The translations under genes were made by a program, and so were the position numbers. DNA of 64,000 nt from Verticillium longisporum (taxonomy: Eukaryota; Ascomycota; Sordariomycetes; Glomerellales; Plectosphaerellaceae): positions 2,852,001-2,916,000 of the forward strand of contig JAETXT010000002.1 of assembly GCA_019188255.1 (NCBI GenBank). The letters run 5' to 3'. The notes beneath the pieces are model-generated. The model saw only the letters and a program-made list of their open reading frames with translations. It was not told the DNA's origin and did no database searches. Shown here in pieces: positions 11,814 to 23,638 of this stretch. The stretch's first letter is position 1, and every line of letters begins with the position of its first letter.

Positions 11814-13672
11814 ACGTAATCCACAAGCGAGTGGTTCACCCATGCGAGTGGTTCACTTCACCCCGACCCGACAAACATTCCGAGGAAAACCTCAACCCAA
11901 ACGCCGTAAATCAATTAAAATCACTCCTCCTCGTCTTTTGCAGACGATGAGATAGCTACCTGACAAGTTCTCGCGTTGTGGCCGGTCTTCCCGCATACGC
12001 TACAGCATCGTTTCTTCGGCTGGGACCACGACGCGGGACCCGGGTTCTGCAGCGTTTCCTCTTTTATCTGGATATCTACTTCCTTCTGAGCAATCTTGTC
12101 CTGTCCCTCGCCTACAGCCATGCTTCCTCCTTCCCGGAGACGTAGCTTTTGGCCCTCCGGCGTCGGCTTAGTGTAGCATTTTCCTCTCGAAGGATCATAA
12201 CCTCTGACTTCAAAAGAGCGATCTGGTGCATAACACCCCGCGTCCCCTTCGCAAGATAGTCAACAGCATCTAAAATTGACGTTGGGGAGCTTCCCTGGTG
12301 GCGTGAGATTCGCCCTTTGATGAAGTCAGTCTGGGAACCTGCCTCGAGCAGGTTAGTGGGCGTCTTAGAGACCCAAGAATCACGCTCCCCGTGGGACGTC
12401 CCCGGAGGCGTCGTCGTCCTCAACCTCACATCCAGCTTTGACAGGACTGTTTCCGGGTTATGGGGGACAAGCCCCGCTCCTCGAAAGCCTCCCTGGATGT
12501 TTTTTCTGTCATTGCTTGCTGAAATGCAGCCGAAAACGCCGGGAAGAAGTCCTCTTTGCTGATGTGCGTTGTACCCGCCCTCATCCTATCCTCGATTTGC
12601 CGACCGTATGCTTTCTTTAGTGGGCCAAAACACCCAACATCGAGAGGCTGGAGTAGATGTGACGAATGAGGAGGCATACAGAGTGTGATGATGTTGTTCT
12701 CCTTGCAGTAGAGTTCGAAGTCGACCGAGTGGTGACTTTCGTGGCCATCCAGGATCAGTAGGCGATAACCGCCCGAAGTACGGGACTTTGTATGCCTGTC
12801 AAAATGCCGAATCCATTCCAGACCAATATCATTCGTCGTCCAGCCGTTTGGAGATGTTGCGATTCTCCAGTCGCGAGAAATCGCGTCGTCCTGGTACCAG
12901 CTCGAGAGGTGGTACTTGCCCGAAACCACGATGAACGGCGGGACGGAGAAACCCAACGCGCCAACGCCCTGGATCACCGTAACCCATTCCCGGTTGCCTG
13001 GCTGCCTCATCTTCACATTGGACCGTCTTTCCGAACTGGTCACGACCATTCCGTTGGCGATAACGCCCATCTGGAAGCCGGTCTCGTCAAAGTTGTACAT
13101 GTCAGCCTCTTGGATGCCGTACTTGGCGATCATGTTATGCACGAGGCGGAACCACGCGTTTATCGCATCCGGATCTTCGCATTGGGCCCTCTTGTAGTCG
13201 TACTTGCGAAAGAAACGCGTCCGGAGCTCTGGTTGCCGTTTGACGAAGTTTGCGGCCCAGTTCTTCCCGACGCGTGGCGCGTCACGGTCGGCAAGCAGGC
13301 GATTCGCCATATCTCCGACCTCACCCAACCGGGGAGGGTAAGATCGCGCATCTAGGTCAAGGATATATTCGACAATAGTTTTCTCTTCTAGTACTGTTAA
13401 TTTGGCAGAATTGGGCGGGCTTTCGCGTCGGGAGGGTTTGCCCTTCTGGCGTCGGAGGAGCGTCGTTAAGGGGACGGTGTAGATCCTCGCAGCACTCCGG
13501 GCGCTTAGGTTCGGGTCATTGTCCATAGCTTGGATAGCAAGGAATAATTGACCTTCTTTTGAAAGAGTCTCCATCGCGGGCGGAGGTGGAATCTGTAGAA
13601 TTCAGGTGTAGGTCGTGGGCCCGGGCGAAGTGAACCACTCGCTTGGGTGAACCACTCGCTTGTGGATTACGT
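11814..13672 (-). mobile_element. pogo/Fot-type DNA transposon, copy 3
   Basis: A 1859-base element, one base shorter than copy 2, flanked by TA at 11812-11813 and 13673-13674. Its left flank is the end of segment B and its right flank is a new sequence (C) that continues the reverse transcriptase of the same retrotransposon. This copy therefore marks the original insertion site in the RT region. Confidence 0.93.
11921..13574 (-). pseudogene. pogo-type transposase, copy 3 (two frameshifts)
   Basis: Same protein as the other copies, starting at the ATG at 13574. It has the short form of both T runs: six T at 12500-12505, breaking the frame after residue ~380 as in copy 1, and four T at 12147-12150, breaking the zinc-knuckle frame as in copy 2. 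The catalytic core (D163, D276, D312) precedes the first break. Apart from these runs I found no difference from the other copies. Confidence 0.88.
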
Positions 13673-14990
13673 TATAATAATTAAGAGAAGATAATTCTAT
13701 TTGTATAATTATATATAATTATATACTATAATTACCTTAATATTATAATAATATAGCTATTAATTAATATTCTATAATATTAATTAAGCCTATACTTAGA
13801 ATACTATAGATCTATTATATAATATTCTTTTATATATTCTTAAAGAGCTATAATATAGATACTTAGAAGGAATTATCTTCTATATTATAAAGCTATTCTA
13901 TAATATTATAGAATTAGGTCTCTATTAATTTATAATCTATTAATATTATTATAGAGAGCGCTTAAATATTATTCTAATAGACTATAATCTATATTTACTT
14001 CTAATTAAAGCTAGAGTGAGCTTTAGATTAATCGGAATATAGATTAATAATACCTTTAACCTTAGAGAGCCCGTATTTATATAAAAAGAATAAATAGAGC
14101 TCGAAAGCGCTAGCTTCTAGGCGAAGCCTACTTCTATCCTTAATATAGATTCTAAAAACGTCTTTAATAGCTATATTATTAAAGTCGGAATTAACGATCT
14201 TATAATATAATAGAAAAGCTAAAATAATCGTTTAGAGCTAATAATATTAAAGATAATAAGCTTAGAATAATGATATATTATTTAGAGAGCTTATAATATC
14301 TATATTACTTTAATTTATTAATTAGAGGTAGCCTTCGATTTCTCTATTATAGCCTAAGCTAAGAACCCTTAAGAAGAAGACTTTAAATAGCTTAATAAAT
14401 ATATATAATAATAGATTATTAATATAGGTTATAGCTTAAATTATATATACTTAGGTTTCTTAATAGCCTAGCTTTATATATTTATTAATAGCTCCTTTAT
14501 TAATAATAAGGACTTTAATTTATAGATTGGATTTATTATCCTCTTTAATAATAAATATTCCTATAATTAGGAGAACGCTTTCATAATATATAGTAATATC
14601 CTCTATTAATAATCTATTAAATATAAATAGATTATATATTTAGTTCTAGCTAGCGAAATCTATAGGATAGTTAATAGCTTCGATATAGCCTACGTCCTTA
14701 AATAGATATTCTAAGAGATCTATAAATACTTAGAACTATTACTCCTATAAATGATTATCTATATTAATAGCTATTCGCTCTACTAATATTGAATTTAATT
14801 AAGTATAATAATAGAGAAACGCTTAATAATAGATCTTATAATATTATAATAAAGCTATAAAGAATATAAAGTTAATAAAATCTATTAGATTATTAAAAGT
14901 AATAATTTAATAGATTTAATAATTAAAGGAATATTATATTAAATATTAGAAACGCTAATAAGCTCTAATAAAGTTATAATTAAAATTAAA
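13673..14990 (+). repeat. RIP-mutated reverse transcriptase and RNase H of the copia-type element (flank C)
   Basis: Plus-strand remnants continue the polyprotein interrupted by the transposon. An RT motif of the form D-I-T-Q-A-Y-T-Q is legible near 13775-13810. An IIKLFYNIIELGLY stretch corresponds to the IIKPLYGIPEAG motif, followed by RERLNI and LIKARVSFRLIG stretches. Around 14510-14910 an RNase H-like region reads QIGFIIL, then LASEIYRIVNSFDIAYVLK. Stops are frequent and almost all are Gln or Trp codons changed by C-to-T or G-to-A. The 3' end is not sharp; similarity fades near 14950-15000. Confidence 0.75.
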
Positions 14991-16464
14991 GGATAAATTA
15001 AATATTAAGAAAAGAATAATTAAAAGGTAAAGGTAATTAATATTAATAAATATATAATAAAGCCTAAAAACGAGTATTCTAGAAGTAAAAACGACGACCC
15101 TATAATTAATAAAATAGTAAAATAATTATTCTATAAAGCGGACTAAGCTTCGGAATCCGAAGAATCTAAGTTTAATTATTCTAGCGAGTCCTACTAGAGG
15201 TAGTTAAAGAGCTATAGAGCTATAGCCCGTTTAGCTACTTTATAATTAGTATTATAAAGATTATCGAAGTCCTTATTAGGGTTATTACCCCTCTTCGCTT
15301 CCTCCTCTTTAATAATCGTTAATATACCCTTTATAATAATATACTACTTCTTTATATTCTATACCCCCTATTAATTAATTATATAATTAGATAATTAGGG
15401 AAATAATAGAGAAGAGAGCTTATTAGTTTATTATTCTTATCTTAAATAGCTAAAAACTTTATAATAGGCTTAAATGCTCTAATTAGATTATAGATAATAA
15501 TTATTAAAACTAAAAATACTAGAAAATAGAGATTATAGAAGCTTATATTAATTTATAAGAATATTTAGAAGTATATTTATAATAATAGGAGCTTTTAAGC
15601 TCTAAATGGAAGTATATACTATTAATTTTAATTTTAATTTATTTATTAATAAAATAAGATTTTAAATACTTTAAATAGGGGACTTTATAAATATTACTAT
15701 ATATATATACTATATATTAAGATTAATAGTTTTTATAATTAATATTAACTAAGTTCTTATACTTCGCTACTCTCTTAGTAGGAGGGGTAGTAAGTATAGG
15801 AGCTTTATACTTAAATAGTATTATCGAGGCTAGGATAAGAGAGAAAGAGAGAGAGAGAGAATAATAAAAAGGGGGAATTAGTAATTATCGGAGCTTTAAA
15901 ATAATAGATTAAGCTAATTAATCTTAAAATAAAGAATTATTATAAGGAAAAGGAAAAGTAAAAGGAATAGAATTACTATAATTTACTAATTAGATATATA
16001 GATCCCTAGAATATAGTATTTATTAGATTAGCTTAATAGGATCTATTAATCCTATTTAAGTAATTTAATCCTATTATTCTTATTAAAAGGCTAATAAAGG
16101 GTAATAATAATTATTCTTCTATTCTTAATTAATGAATTAGCGATTTAGAGACTTTAGGAGCTTATATCTAGCTATTATAAGAGCGCTATTTAATTAGCTA
16201 TTTATTTCCTTTATTAAAGGGCTTAAAGGCCTGTTCCTATTATTTAATTATTATTTAATTTATTTCCTTAGAGAGCTATTTAGTAGCTAACTTAATTAAT
16301 CTATAGTGCTAGGGACTAGGGATTTAATATTTATAGGAATAGTAGTATTAAGCTATAGTCTTTCCTTATTCTATCTATTATTCTCCTATTATTACTTATT
16401 TACTTATTTATTTATTTATTTTATAAATTAGGATAGTAGATCTAATATACTAGAGACTAGAGGA
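14991..16464. repeat. unassigned RIP-mutated AT-rich DNA
   Basis: Strongly CpA/TpG-depleted DNA with no open frame and no protein similarity I can read. It holds a short purine-rich GA microsatellite (about 15841-15862). It probably contains the 3' end of the copia-type element and one or more older repeats. Confidence 0.55.
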
Positions 16465-17220
16465 TTATAAGTATATTAGAGTAGCTATTAACCTAAGTAA
16501 TAGAGCCCAATATTAGTCCCTTAAATAATCCTATCTATAAAGAAAAGATAGCTAGTATTAAACTAATATTAAGAGATTACTTAGGTCGGTAATTACTATA
16601 TAGGATTCATCGATATAGTAATTACTAGGGCTAGGATTAATAGCTCTTAAGAGTATATAATTTATAGGTTATATTATCGGTAAATTAGATAGGTATATCT
16701 AATTTATATAGATAGCGGTAATTTAGAGAGATAGTATTAATAATTATTATAAGTCTTATATTATTAACCCTACCTATTTAGAGCTCTTAAGTATAGCTAA
16801 AGTAATGAACTAGGGTTTATATAAATAGTAAAGCCCTCTTAATAGAATAGCTATTAACCTAGTTTATAGAGCCTAATACTAGTCCTTAAAGTAATCCTAT
16901 TTATAAAGAAAAGATAATTAATATTAAATTATTAAATTAATATTAGAGGATTGCCTAGATTAGTAATTACTATATAGGATTTATAGATATAGTAATTATT
17001 AGGGGCTAGAATTTACTATTCCTAGGAGTATATAATTTATAGCCTATATAATCTATAAATTAAATAGGTACTAGTAATTTAGATAAATAATAGTAAATTA
17101 GAGAGATAATATTAATAATTAATTATAAATCTTATATTATTAACCCTATCTATTTAGAGCTCTTAAATATAGCTAAAATAATAAATTAGGGTTTATATAA
17201 ATAATAAAGCCCTTTTAATA
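16465..17220 (+). repeat. two tandem LTR-like repeats (about 370 bases each), RIP-mutated
   Basis: The unit beginning near 16465 (…TAGCTATTAACCTA…) and ending …AAAGCCCTCTTAA near 16845 recurs directly at about 16850-17218. Internal landmarks such as TACTATATAGGATT and ACCCTACCTATTTAGAGCTC are shared. Both resemble the repeats at 1560-2015. Head-to-tail LTRs suggest recombination products or nested insertion. Confidence 0.65.
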
Positions 17221-19409
17221 TTATTAATCTAAGTTCTAAGCAACGATTAAAGATAATATTATTTTAATAGATAAAGGGATTATAGAGAGATAAATTATTA
17301 AAGGAATATAAGAGGAAGGGGGAGATAGAAGTTAGTATATCTTAAGAAGGAAGTATTAGAGGAAGGAATAGATCGAAGATCTTAATAGCCTTAAGTTTTA
17401 GCTATAGAATAGTATATTTTTCGAAAGGAATAGAGGTAAGTATTATTAGAAGGAATTAATATAAATACTCGGATTAATCCTAAAAGATATATAGCCTATC
17501 TTAGAAGATATCTATTTATAATAAGTAAAGGTATTAAAATTAGATAGGAATTATTATATAATAGGAAGTAATAATTTTACTTAAAAATAAAGATATATTA
17601 TTATTCTAAAAACCCTAAAAAGTAAATCGGGGGAATTACTCTATATCTAATAGACTAACCCTTAGGGACTAGGCGTAGATAAGGCGTATAGGCTATTTTA
17701 GGGAAGTGGAGTCGGTTCTATTCTAGCTTATTAACTAAGCTAATAAGAGATAAGAGAAGTTAAACGGTTATTGCTACTTAATAGTTCTATAGAATCGTAT
17801 ATAAATTATACTATTATATAGCTCTGCTTTTTCTCTTCCTAATAATATAGACATTAATATAGTTTAGCTTTTATTTTAGCTACTAGAAGGGTTATAAGAC
17901 CCTATCTCCTATAAAAATCGATCTTATAAATAGTAAATTTACTATATATAAGCTTATTAATTATACTTTATTAGTAATTATAAGAATACTATTTACTTTA
18001 AATACTTTAGGACTTTTATAAGAGCTTAATAATAGGGAAATCCTCTATTATATAATCTATAGGAATATTATCTACTTTAAATATCTTAGAACTCCTATAT
18101 TTAAGATTATTATTTAGGCTATATTATTAGCTATTAATCTAATAAATAAAGCTCTATAGAATAATTAAATTAGCCTATAATAGAGCTTTAATAGATTAAT
18201 AATAATAAGCTCCTCTAATTATAGAAATAGCTCTATAATAGAGCTAGAGAGCGCTAAAAAGATATAATAGGAGTTTAATAGTATTCTTAAAGAACTTAAT
18301 ATATTATACTTAATATAGTAGGTTAGGAAGAGTCTCGATATTAACTTTATATTAATAGAATAGAATTATAATTCCCTAGATTATTAATATTAGTATTTAT
18401 AGAGCTTAAGAATATATAGATCCTTAAAGTAATAAGTATATATAGAATTATAAAAGGAGTTTACTTCTTAGAGGCATTTATTAAGGACTTCTAAGGCTAG
18501 ATTAAAGAGGACTTTAATTCCTATAATATAATAATTATTTAAATATTAAAGGTATATCTAATAGAATATAGGATCCCTCTTCTAGGAATAATAAATATTA
18601 AAATATTAAAGAGATTAATATTAATACTTTTATAGGAAGAAGTACTTAATATAATAGAGTCGATTACTACTAATTAGCATTTAATATTCTAAAGAGTAGA
18701 AGGATAGGGAGACTAATAGGATAATAAGGAATAATTTATAAAGAATACTTAATTATCCTAAATCTAAGAACTATAAATAGGGAGGATAGATCTATAATAG
18801 CCCCTAGTTCTAAGGTTATCTAATTAATAGAATAGATAATCTAGTTAATGAGAGATTATACTTTAATTATAAAGAAATAAAATTCTACCTTTAAATAGTA
18901 CTTAGAACCTATTAATTTAATATTATACTCTATTATTATATAAATTAATTAATTTACTAATTAATAGATATATAATTAAGTAATTTATATTACTTTAGAA
19001 TAAAGAGAGTAATTATTCTAGGGAGACTTATAATATCCTTAATAATAAAATATAGATATTTAGACGTTTATAAACTATTATAAATCTAATATATATAGCT
19101 CTATATACTCTTCCTAAATATATCTTTAGAATATATATAAGCTTTCTTCTTAGAATATATAAGCTAAAATATATAATTCTAATAAATATATTTAATAATT
19201 AAATAATAATTCGATTTAGAGATTAATAGAATATAGTATTATATAGATTAGAGCTTAATAATATTCTATTCTATAATAATAGAAGCTAATAATATAAGAA
19301 AGCTATAAATAGAAGTTCTATAAATCCTTCTAAATAGACTTTAATAATACTAGAGAATACTTAGCCCTATATTTAGGGAGGAAACGTACCTCTATATAAA
19401 TACTCTAAG
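17221..19409 (+). repeat. second RIP-mutated copy of the retroelement, leader and presumed gag, truncated on the right
   Basis: 17240-17533 matches flank A (2030-2329) and 18986-19409 matches the start of segment B (4190-4610), so this copy keeps the intervening 1452 bases (17534-18985) that are missing around transposon copy 1. No open frame remains; by position the missing part should be leader/gag, but I cannot read a protein in it. Similarity stops abruptly at about 19409, where GC-normal DNA begins. Confidence 0.7.
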
Positions 19410-19642
19410 GGTCAGGTGAACTTATACCTCGCTGTAGACGTCCCCTTCGAATGAGCAACGGTCGTGGTGACGTTGCACGGGATCCTCTTCCACGGAGACC
19501 TTAAAATCAACCTGGGCCCGGAGCCTGATTCGCAATCGGGAAAAGCTCTTGTTGCAGATTTCGTTTCTTCACCTGCCCCCTCAAGGTACCTGATCTTCCA
19601 AGTGCGATATTGTCCGCTAGTATTGAACGACCGACTTTCATC

Positions 19643-21289
19643 ATGGAGACGAAATCGAAGACGACGACCGACTCGGACCCGGAACGGGACAGCACAAACG
19701 CACCAAAGCAGTCCTCGTGGCTCGCGTCCGCGTTCGGCGGCCCAAACGTTGTCATTGGGCCTCGTATTGAGCCAGTTGCTGCCCACTTGCTGCCGAATCA
19801 CCAAGAGGGCGACAGTGATGTCGGCTCCGCCGCCGAGATTATGGGCAAGCAAGTCGACGCAGAGGAAGGCAATGACATCAAGTATAGGACTTGCTCGTGG
19901 CAAAAGACGGCTGGTCTTCTCTTTTCCGAGTACATCGTTCTCTCCATCATGAGCTTTCCCTGGTCCTACAGCCTCCTCGGTTTGGTCCCCGGCCTCATCC
20001 TGACAGCCGTCGTCGCGAGTCTTGTGCTCTACACGAGTCTGGTGCTGTGGGAGTTTTGCCTGAGACACCCCGAGGTGCGCGACGTATGCGATGTCGGACA
20101 AATGATCTTTTGGAACAAGAAGTGGGCTTGGTGGTGGACCGCCATCATGTTCGCTCTGAACAACACCTTCATCCAGGCCCTGCACGTGCTCGTCGGCGGC
20201 ATCTACCTCAACACCATGACCGAGGCCGACACCATCCACGCTTGCCGCACAGTCGCGTTCGCCGTCGCTGTTACGGTCATCAGCTGGCTCGGCTCCCTGC
20301 CTCGCACCTTCAACATGCTCTCCACTCTTGGATTCGCCTCTGCATTCTTCACCTTCATCTCCGTCATCCTGGCGACGGCTTTTGCTGGGGCCCAGGGCAA
20401 GCCTGCAGGCTATCCCGAGTTGGGCGAGCCGATTGTCTCGGCTTGGACGCCTTCCACGACGACTCTCGTCACCGGCATGTCGGCCTTCATGAACATGAGC
20501 TACACTTTCATCGGGCAGACGACCTTGCCCAGTTTCATCGCTGAGATGCGTGACCCTCGGTATGTCGACTCGAGGCACAAGTCGATTGAACCTTTTCTAA
20601 CACAGATTCTAGCGATTTCCCCAAGGCCCTTTGGGCCTGCACTTGTGCTGAGATTGTCACCTTTAGCATCGTGGGCTCCGTCATTTATGCTTACACCGGC
20701 AACCAGTACATGGTAGCGCCGGCCTTTGGCGTGTTGGAGAACGTGTACAAGAAGGTGTCATACTCGTTCATGATCCCAACCATCATCTTCGTCGGCTGCC
20801 TCTACGCCTCCGTCACCGGACGCTTCATCTTCTTCCGCATGTTCCACCAGTCGAAACATCTTACGGAGCACACGTTCAAGGGCTGGTTCTACTGGGGGCT
20901 TGTCCTTCTCGGAAGCTGGGTGCTCGCCTTCATTATTGCGGAGGTCATCCCCTTCTTCTCCTCACGTAAGTCAATTGTCCCCGCTGTCAATCTTTTCGAG
21001 GTTCTAACCGGTCAAAGTGCTCTCTGTCATGTCGTCACTCTTCAATTGCTGGTTCGGCTTCATCTTCTGGGGCTTGGCCTACTTCCGTATGCGAAACGCC
21101 GATATCAAGCATGGCGTGCCGCGCCGGAAGATCCTGGACAAGCTTTCTGTGGCGCTCAACACCGTCATCATCTTGACTGGCTTCCTGTATCTCACTTTAG
21201 GCACCTATGTGAGTGTTCAGGGCATCATTGACCAGTTTGAGGCTGGGACTGTAGGGGGTGTCTTCAGCTGCAAGAGCAACGGTCTTTAG
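19643..21289 (+). CDS. AAAP-family amino-acid transporter (Mtr-like)
   Basis: Three exons, 19643-20559, 20613-20965 and 21018-21289, joined in frame to give 513 residues. The start is the first ATG in frame (METKSKTTTDSD); the open frame extends further up but without ATG. A hydrophilic N-terminus of about 90 residues precedes the first membrane segment, KYRTCSWQKTAGLLFSEYIV, typical of fungal neutral/aromatic amino-acid permeases of the Aa_trans family. About 11 hydrophobic segments follow, including SIMSFPWSYSLLGLVPGL and MSYTFIGQTTLPSFIAEM. Intron 1 has two candidate AGs; the second (20611-20612) keeps the frame (DPR|DFPKALWAC). Expected at the plasma membrane, importing neutral amino acids by proton symport; substrate not determinable here. 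The start lies about 235 bases from RIP-mutated DNA. Confidence 0.88.
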
Positions 21290-21639
21290 GTCTCCGGCTG
21301 GTACTAGATGCACTAAGAAGAGCGCGACTTTTCTGCATGGAAACTGGGAGCTTGAGCTTCTCAAATGAATTCACGACCTGATCACAATAGTTTCTCGTCC
21401 GCCAGACTTTGCGTGAATTTCACATTGACAACAGCGTTTGTCGGACTCTTGATCATGATCGACAACGCTGGTAAAAAGGAGACATTGCAGCCGTCTTCTA
21501 CTCGAACATGAAACTCTCAAAAGATTGCGTTGCCTGTTTTCGCCCTTTTTGAGTTACCCTGACTGGTACCAGAACCAACCCGAGGGCTCGCGTTCAGCTG
21601 TCTTATGTCTCTTGGAGTCAAGAATCATCTTCTTTCGAA
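21290..21639. other. convergent intergenic region, nothing recognised
   Basis: Lies between the 3' ends of the amino-acid transporter and the NmrA-like gene. It should hold both terminators. No repeat or further open frame seen. Confidence 0.5.
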
Positions 21640-22691
21640 TCAGTTTACGAACATGTGCTTGAGCCCAATAATGGTTTCTCTGAAGCCGGGAACCTCCTTT
21701 GGATTGATATCCAAGTCTGAGGGGCCCAGGAATAGACCATCCTTCTCCTCCCAGGGGTCGCACATCTCCCCGAACTTGAATTGCAAAGCTAGTTCCTTGC
21801 CTGTAGGACCCCAAAGCGTCTCCCAGGACTCGGCGGAGCACGGCACGTAGACAGCACGCTTCCCGGTGATCTCGCCCCAGACTTCGTTCATTTGTTGGAA
21901 TGTCCACTTCTCCAGAGCGACGTTGGTGTACTTTCCAAAAGTCGCGGCACCCTTGGCCAGGACCTGTCTTGTCCAAAGGCCAGGCGTGACGGTCATGTCA
22001 CCTGACAATAGGACCTTCGCATCTGGGCGTGACGGGATGATCTGGACGTAGGTACCAGATCCAGGAGGCCACATATAGTTAGCAATTTATTGTTCACAGC
22101 TGTTGCATCTCGTTCATAGACAGCAACACGAAGATCGTGACTCACAAATTCAGTGGGCTTGAGCATGGGGTACCAGACAAGGTTCTGTGGATAATAACCA
22201 AAGTAGAGGTAAGTAGTTTTCGCCGCAAGCCCAGGAAGCTCCTTTCGAATTCGCTCGTCGACATTGGCCTTGTAATCCATATGTGGCGTCACCAGTTCGC
22301 CCTTGAAAACGCGCTTTGCGCTGGGCGTGGTGGACCACAGATAGTGCTCAAGAGAGGGCGTTCTGGCAGCAGCCCTGGCTATTTTCATGCCCTGTTCTTC
22401 CTCGAGTATTCCGGCCTCATCCTGCGTCTTGCCACTGAATAGATGCTCCCACCAGTTTGTGACTGCATAGATTGCGGAAGCGCCCTCGAACGCCTTGGTG
22501 AGAGACTCTTCGTCATCGAAGCTGGCCTGAACGACCTCGATACCCTCGCTGGCAAGCTTCTTTGCTGCGTCACTCTTGGGGTTTCGTGTAATGGCACGGA
22601 CCTTCCAGTTGGACGTGCTCTTCATGACGTTGATGACGCCTCCGCCTTGGATGCCAGTGGCGCCGGTCACGGCAAGGATCTTGGTTGACAT
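21640..22691 (-). CDS. NmrA-like Rossmann-fold protein (NAD(P)-binding)
   Basis: Exon 1 is 22691-22146 (182 codons): STKILAVTGATGIQGGGVINVM has the GxxGxxG dinucleotide-binding motif, and TNWWEHLFSGKTQDEAG and YLYFGYYPQNL are typical of the NmrA/HSCARG group. Members are NADP-binding redox sensors or atypical reductases. The donor after PTEF is GTGAGT (22145). A CTAAC branch point lies about 70 bases on, but the expected AG before WPPGSGTYVQ is absent: the sequence there is TATATG (around 22072-22076). The next AG in frame (22043-22042) gives exon 2 as 22041-21640, 315 residues in all, ten fewer than homology would suggest. The C-terminus (GLKHMFVN) is normal for the family. Either the acceptor is mutated or a non-consensus site is used. 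Confidence 0.8.
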
Positions 22692-23638
22692 GATGAATAT
22701 TGTGATGCTTGGGATATGGTTTGTCAGGACAGAGGACCCTGGAATGTATTGAGAATGTAGTCCAACTGACAGTTATGCAAAGCGAGATTCCGGAAATATG
22801 GAAGGATTCGCTGGATAAAACCCGATGTCACCAAGAGGACGATCAAAGGCTGCTCCAGCTGGCGCTCCACCTTCTACCCCTATCCGTCACACTATGCTTT
22901 GTCAACCCTCACGCGATTCCCGGACAACTGGAACTGAGGAGCAACCTTTTGGAAGAGACAGAAAGAGTGGGCTTCCAAGCCTTCCACCGACTGTATCGTA
23001 CGTTGGTGGCCAATGCATGTCCAGAGTCGCAGACCAAACCAGGTATATGGTGGATTCCGCCAGGCGAGCATTGGAGCGCTTGGCTGCCACTGGAAAGTCA
23101 TCCCCTGTCCCAGTCGACCCACCTGGCAAAAGACCTCAGGATTGCTCCACTGTTGCGCTGCCTGTCTCGTCGATAGAACTGAGTATAAAACCGAATAGAT
23201 ATCAAGGTCTTACTGATCAAGATGGTTCTCGCTGGAAAGTTTGGATTATTCATGTTGTGAATTGTATGGCTAGTGTCCAGCGCATCGATCCCAGGAGCAT
23301 TACACTAGCCCGGGCCATTCGTGCCGGCTCGGCACGGCCCAGCGTCGAGGTGTCCTGCGGAAGCGGGACCAAAGTGGAGATATTCTCTCCGGGGAGCCTG
23401 ACACCATGAGGTTTTTCTCCACCGCATGAAACTTGGCCGTGGGTCAACACGACATAAAAGCACAGCAATGCAACCTTCATCACGCAAGCGTCAGTAGGTC
23501 TCAAGCCATCGAGAGTGAAAATGTTTCCTGTGAGACGTTCTTTTCGTACTGTGTTCCGTGGTGTGATTCCTGTCTCTTTCAAACCCCGAAGCTTGGCCGC
23601 GCAGTAAAGTCTATCGACTTGTCGAGGCAATAGCGATG
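22692..23638. other. intergenic region, no supported gene
   Basis: Separates the NmrA-like gene from the SDR downstream on the same strand. A minus-strand frame near 23250-23480 begins MKVALLCFYVVLTHGQVSC, which resembles a signal peptide, but the rest has no recognisable features and no cysteine pattern. I do not call it a gene. Confidence 0.4.

Noticed and set aside
15841..15862. GA-rich run as a regulatory element
   Set aside because: Simple microsatellite inside degraded repeat DNA; nothing links it to a gene.
1560..19409. Centromere or telomere-proximal repeat as explanation of the AT-rich block
   Set aside because: No telomeric TTAGGG repeats and only 18 kb long; retroelement and RIP account for the composition.
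19412..20578. 388-codon minus-strand frame opposite the amino-acid transporter
   Set aside because: Asp/Glu/Gly/Arg-rich antisense artefact of a GC-rich gene; the plus strand gives a full membrane protein with consensus introns.
23250..23480. Possible small secreted protein (MKVALLCFYVVLTHGQVSC...)
   Set aside because: Signal-like start only; the remainder has no domain, few cysteines and no supporting context.
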